A stretch of 64,000 nucleotides of DNA, from the NCBI RefSeq assembly GCF_900108245.1, contig NZ_FNUY01000001.1, forward strand, positions 806,001 to 870,000, given 5' to 3'. Both the position numbers and the translations under genes were made by a program. Source of the stretch: Allobosea lathyri. Its GTDB lineage: Bacteria > Pseudomonadota > Alphaproteobacteria > Rhizobiales > Beijerinckiaceae. Shown piece by piece: positions 62,278 through 64,000 of the stretch; the stretch's first letter is position 1, and each line of letters opens with the position of its first letter. Under the pieces are notes generated by a model. It made no database searches and had not been told where the DNA came from. It saw only the letters and a program-made list of their open reading frames with translations.

Positions 62278-62880
62278 ATGATGATCAAGGCTTTGTGCGC
62301 GCCTGCGAGGCTCTTCCGCAATCCCGCAATTCCGTTGGCTGTCGCTGGCGCGCTGCTGCTTGCCGGATGCAGCGGCCCGACGCCGACCACGTTCGATCTG
62401 TCCGCGCCGAGCAATTTCGGCCGGCTCGGCGGTTCGCGTGCGCCCCTCGTCGTGGCGGAGCCGACGACGGTTCAGGCGCTCGATTCCGATCGGCTGATCG
62501 TCAAGGATTCGACCGGCGCCCTGTCCTTCCTCGGCGGTGCGCAATGGGCCGACCGGGTGCCCAAGCTGGTACAGACGCGGCTCGTGCAAACTTTCGAGAA
62601 CGGCAGCCGGATCGGTTCCGTGGCGCGCCCCGGCGAGCGCATCGTGCCCGATCTGCAGCTCAACACGGACATCCGCAGCTTCAACATCGACGCCGCCAGC
62701 GGCACGGCCGTCGTCGAGATCACGGCCAAGCTGGTCGGCGACCGAACCGGGCTTGTGCAGCGCGCGCGAATGTTCTCAGCCCGCGTGCCGGCAAGCGCGG
62801 TCGACGGGGCAGGGGCGGCGCATGCGCTTGATCGCGCCCTGTCTCAGGTCCTGATCGATATCGTCCGCTGGGCGCGCTGA
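62278..62880 (+). CDS. ABC-type transport auxiliary lipoprotein (PqiC/LetA-associated type)
   Basis: A 200-residue lipoprotein with a signal ending LLLAGCSG (Cys about residue 29). The mature part (TTFDLSAPSNF; DRLIVKDSTGALSFLGGAQWADRVPKLVQTRLVQTFEN) matches the auxiliary lipoprotein family (PF03886) that includes PqiC. Such proteins sit in the outer membrane and help MCE transporters. It completes the mlaE-mlaF-mlaD operon. The ATG at 62278 is used; an ATG at 62281 and a GTG at 62260 are alternatives. Confidence 0.87.
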   Translation: MMIKALCAPARLFRNPAIPLAVAGALLLAGCSGPTPTTFDLSAPSNFGRLGGSRAPLVVAEPTTVQALDSDRLIVKDSTGALSFLGGAQWADRVPKLVQTRLVQTFENGSRIGSVARPGERIVPDLQLNTDIRSFNIDAASGTAVVEITAKLVGDRTGLVQRARMFSARVPASAVDGAGAAHALDRALSQVLIDIVRWAR

Positions 62881-62914
62881 TTCTGCTCCGCCGACGGTAG
62901 CAGCCGATCCGTCG

Positions 62915-63742
62915 TCAGGTGATGCGCCTTACGCTTTCGGCGATCTCTTCCGGCTCGAAGAGCCTTTTCCAGTCGGGCTTCAGGATCGTATCCTTGCCGA
63001 AGACGATCGCCTTGTTGCAGGCGTCAGAGAACACGCCCTGAACCTGTTCGAAGGTCACCGCCGCCAGGATGTTCATGTGGCCGAGCAGGAAATCGCGCGC
63101 CGCCTCGCGCGGTACGCCGCGCGAGATCGCTTCTTCCATCGCCTCCCGCATCGCATCGAGCAGCGTGGCGCAGACCGTCTCCGACAGGCCGGGCTCGAGG
63201 ATCGCCATCTGCTCCACCGTGATGCGGTGCGAGCGCATCACCGGCGCCCAGATAGTCCGGGCGACCTCTTCGCCGAGCGCGTAATGCGCTTCCGGCCCCT
63301 GCATCAGGGCATTGACGATGTGCTGCTTGGCGGCGATGCCGCCGAAATGGTCCGCCTTCGCCGCCGGGTCCGTCTCGTCATTGAAGATCGGCGGATGGCA
63401 GGGATGGGTGACGAAATAGGTGATGTCGGCGCGCTCGGGCAGGTGCCCGGCATGGGGAGCGGCGGCATCGAGGACGACCACGATCGTGCCGGTCTCCAAT
63501 TTCGGCAGCAGATCCCGCGCAACCGCGCCGACCGCAGTGTCGGGTACCGCCAGCACCACCACCTCCGCGCCGCTTAAGGCGGCCTCGGCTTCGTAACACG
63601 CGACGCCGAAAGCCTGTTTGACGCGGTCGCGTCCTGCGGGGCTGACCTCGACATGCCGCGTCTCGAAGCGTGAGCCGGCGAGGTTGCGGCCAAGGCGCAT
63701 CCCCATCTTTCCGCCGGCACCGAATAATGCGACCGCAGTCAT
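62915..63742 (-). CDS. NAD(P)-binding phosphogluconate-dehydrogenase-like protein (ApnO-like)
   Basis: A 275-residue protein with a Rossmann motif at the N-terminus (VALFGAGGKMGMRLGRNL, residues 4-21) and a C-terminal helical phosphogluconate-dehydrogenase-type domain (ILEPGLSETVCATLLDAMREAM). THPCHPPIFND is a conserved family stretch. Related enzymes include D-apionate oxidoisomerase and pathway partners of four-carbon-acid kinases. Function here is inferred only at family level. The ATG at 63742 has GGGAG seven bases upstream. It stands alone, convergent with the Mla operon. Confidence 0.72.
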   Translation of the reverse strand: MTAVALFGAGGKMGMRLGRNLAGSRFETRHVEVSPAGRDRVKQAFGVACYEAEAALSGAEVVVLAVPDTAVGAVARDLLPKLETGTIVVVLDAAAPHAGHLPERADITYFVTHPCHPPIFNDETDPAAKADHFGGIAAKQHIVNALMQGPEAHYALGEEVARTIWAPVMRSHRITVEQMAILEPGLSETVCATLLDAMREAMEEAISRGVPREAARDFLLGHMNILAAVTFEQVQGVFSDACNKAIVFGKDTILKPDWKRLFEPEEIAESVRRIT

Positions 63743-63895
63743 GTCTTGCTCCCTGAATGCCGCCTGCCGTGCAGGTCTCTTGATATGATGAATCCGTCCC
63801 ATGATCTTGGGTCGATCGTCAATCCGGCCTCCGTGATGGAACCCGGATTTGCGCGATGACGCTTGGTTCCAGAATCAATCAGCGCGCAATTGAAA

Positions 63896-63921
63896 AAGGC
63901 CGCCCTGGTGAGGGCGGCCTT
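63896..63921 (-). terminator. Intrinsic terminator of the gene at the right edge
   Basis: AAGGCCGCCCT (63896-63906) pairs with AGGGCGGCCTT (63911-63921) in an 11-bp stem with loop GGTG; read on the - strand it ends in a T run. The + strand also shows TTTCATTTT, so it may work both ways. It lies about 30 bp beyond the stop of the last gene. Confidence 0.9.
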
Positions 63922-63953
63922 TTCATTTTGACTGCGATACCGGGATTCGGCGC

Positions 63954-64000
63954 TTACTCGAACCGCCCGCTGGCATGGGCCAGCATCGTGTAGACCTTGC
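63954..64000 (-). CDS. 3' end of an unidentified gene (continues past window)
   Basis: The - strand reads an open frame entering from the right edge and ending at a TAA at 63954-63956, giving the last residues KVYTMLAHASGRFE. A strong intrinsic terminator follows at the right distance, which supports a real gene end. Too little is visible to name it. Confidence 0.6.
   Translation of the reverse strand, partial: KVYTMLAHASGRFE

Overview
This window reads as a chromosomal segment of a GC-rich alphaproteobacterium of the order Hyphomicrobiales (Rhizobiales), most like Bosea or a close relative. The support is a hisS-hisZ-hisG cluster, groESL behind a CIRCE operator, an mbfA iron exporter with an Irr-type (ICE) operator, an STAS-MlaE lipid transporter, malonate genes matA-matB, and many short extragenic palindromes of three families. 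No tRNA, rRNA, CRISPR array, prophage or insertion sequence was recognised.

Layout. 1-3.1 kb: end of a GIY-YIG nuclease gene, then glycolate oxidase subunits glcE-glcF. 3.1-8.9 kb: DUF3053 lipoprotein, hisS, a small GIY-YIG gene enclosed by inverted palindromes, hisZ-hisG, and a META-domain protein. 9.2-13.7 kb: BacA/SbmA-like ABC exporter and groES-groEL. 13.8-19.3 kb: MarR regulator plus thioesterase, AraC regulator divergent from a VOC protein, a DMT exporter, a GNAT enzyme and a polysaccharide flippase. 19.5-24.7 kb: two L,D-transpeptidases around mbfA and a DUF2076 protein, then a MATE pump.

24.9-43.1 kb is a large catabolic region for modified or D-amino acids. The + strand carries an M20 carbamoylase-type hydrolase, amidase, peptide-type importer (binding protein and two permeases), N-carbamoyl-D-amino-acid hydrolase, a vapBC toxin-antitoxin pair, metal-dependent deacetylase, GNAT, RidA and a D-serine dehydratase/D-threonine aldolase-like enzyme. 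The - strand carries a second importer, gamma-glutamyltransferase and DUF1028. The two arms converge at a 16-bp tandem repeat that supplies a stop codon. Neither importer has an ATPase here.

43.4-47.8 kb: otnK-like kinase, malonyl-CoA decarboxylase and malonyl-CoA synthetase. 48-51.8 kb: MBL-fold hydrolase, FMN reductase divergent from soxR with a SoxR-type promoter between them, creatininase-family amidohydrolase and an NAD(P)-binding protein. 51.9-57.9 kb: two paralogous FAD-linked oxidases bracketing an SsuABC-like importer. 57.9-62.9 kb: an uncharacterised protein divergent from an MlaE-MlaF-MlaD-lipoprotein operon. The window ends with an ApnO-like dehydrogenase and the tail of an unidentified gene.

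Most notable: both GIY-YIG genes are tied to extragenic palindromes, and one is framed by a matched inverted pair and inserted between hisS and hisZ. Also notable are the oxidase/importer cluster of unknown substrate, the ICE palindrome at mbfA and the 19-bp-spacer SoxR promoter.
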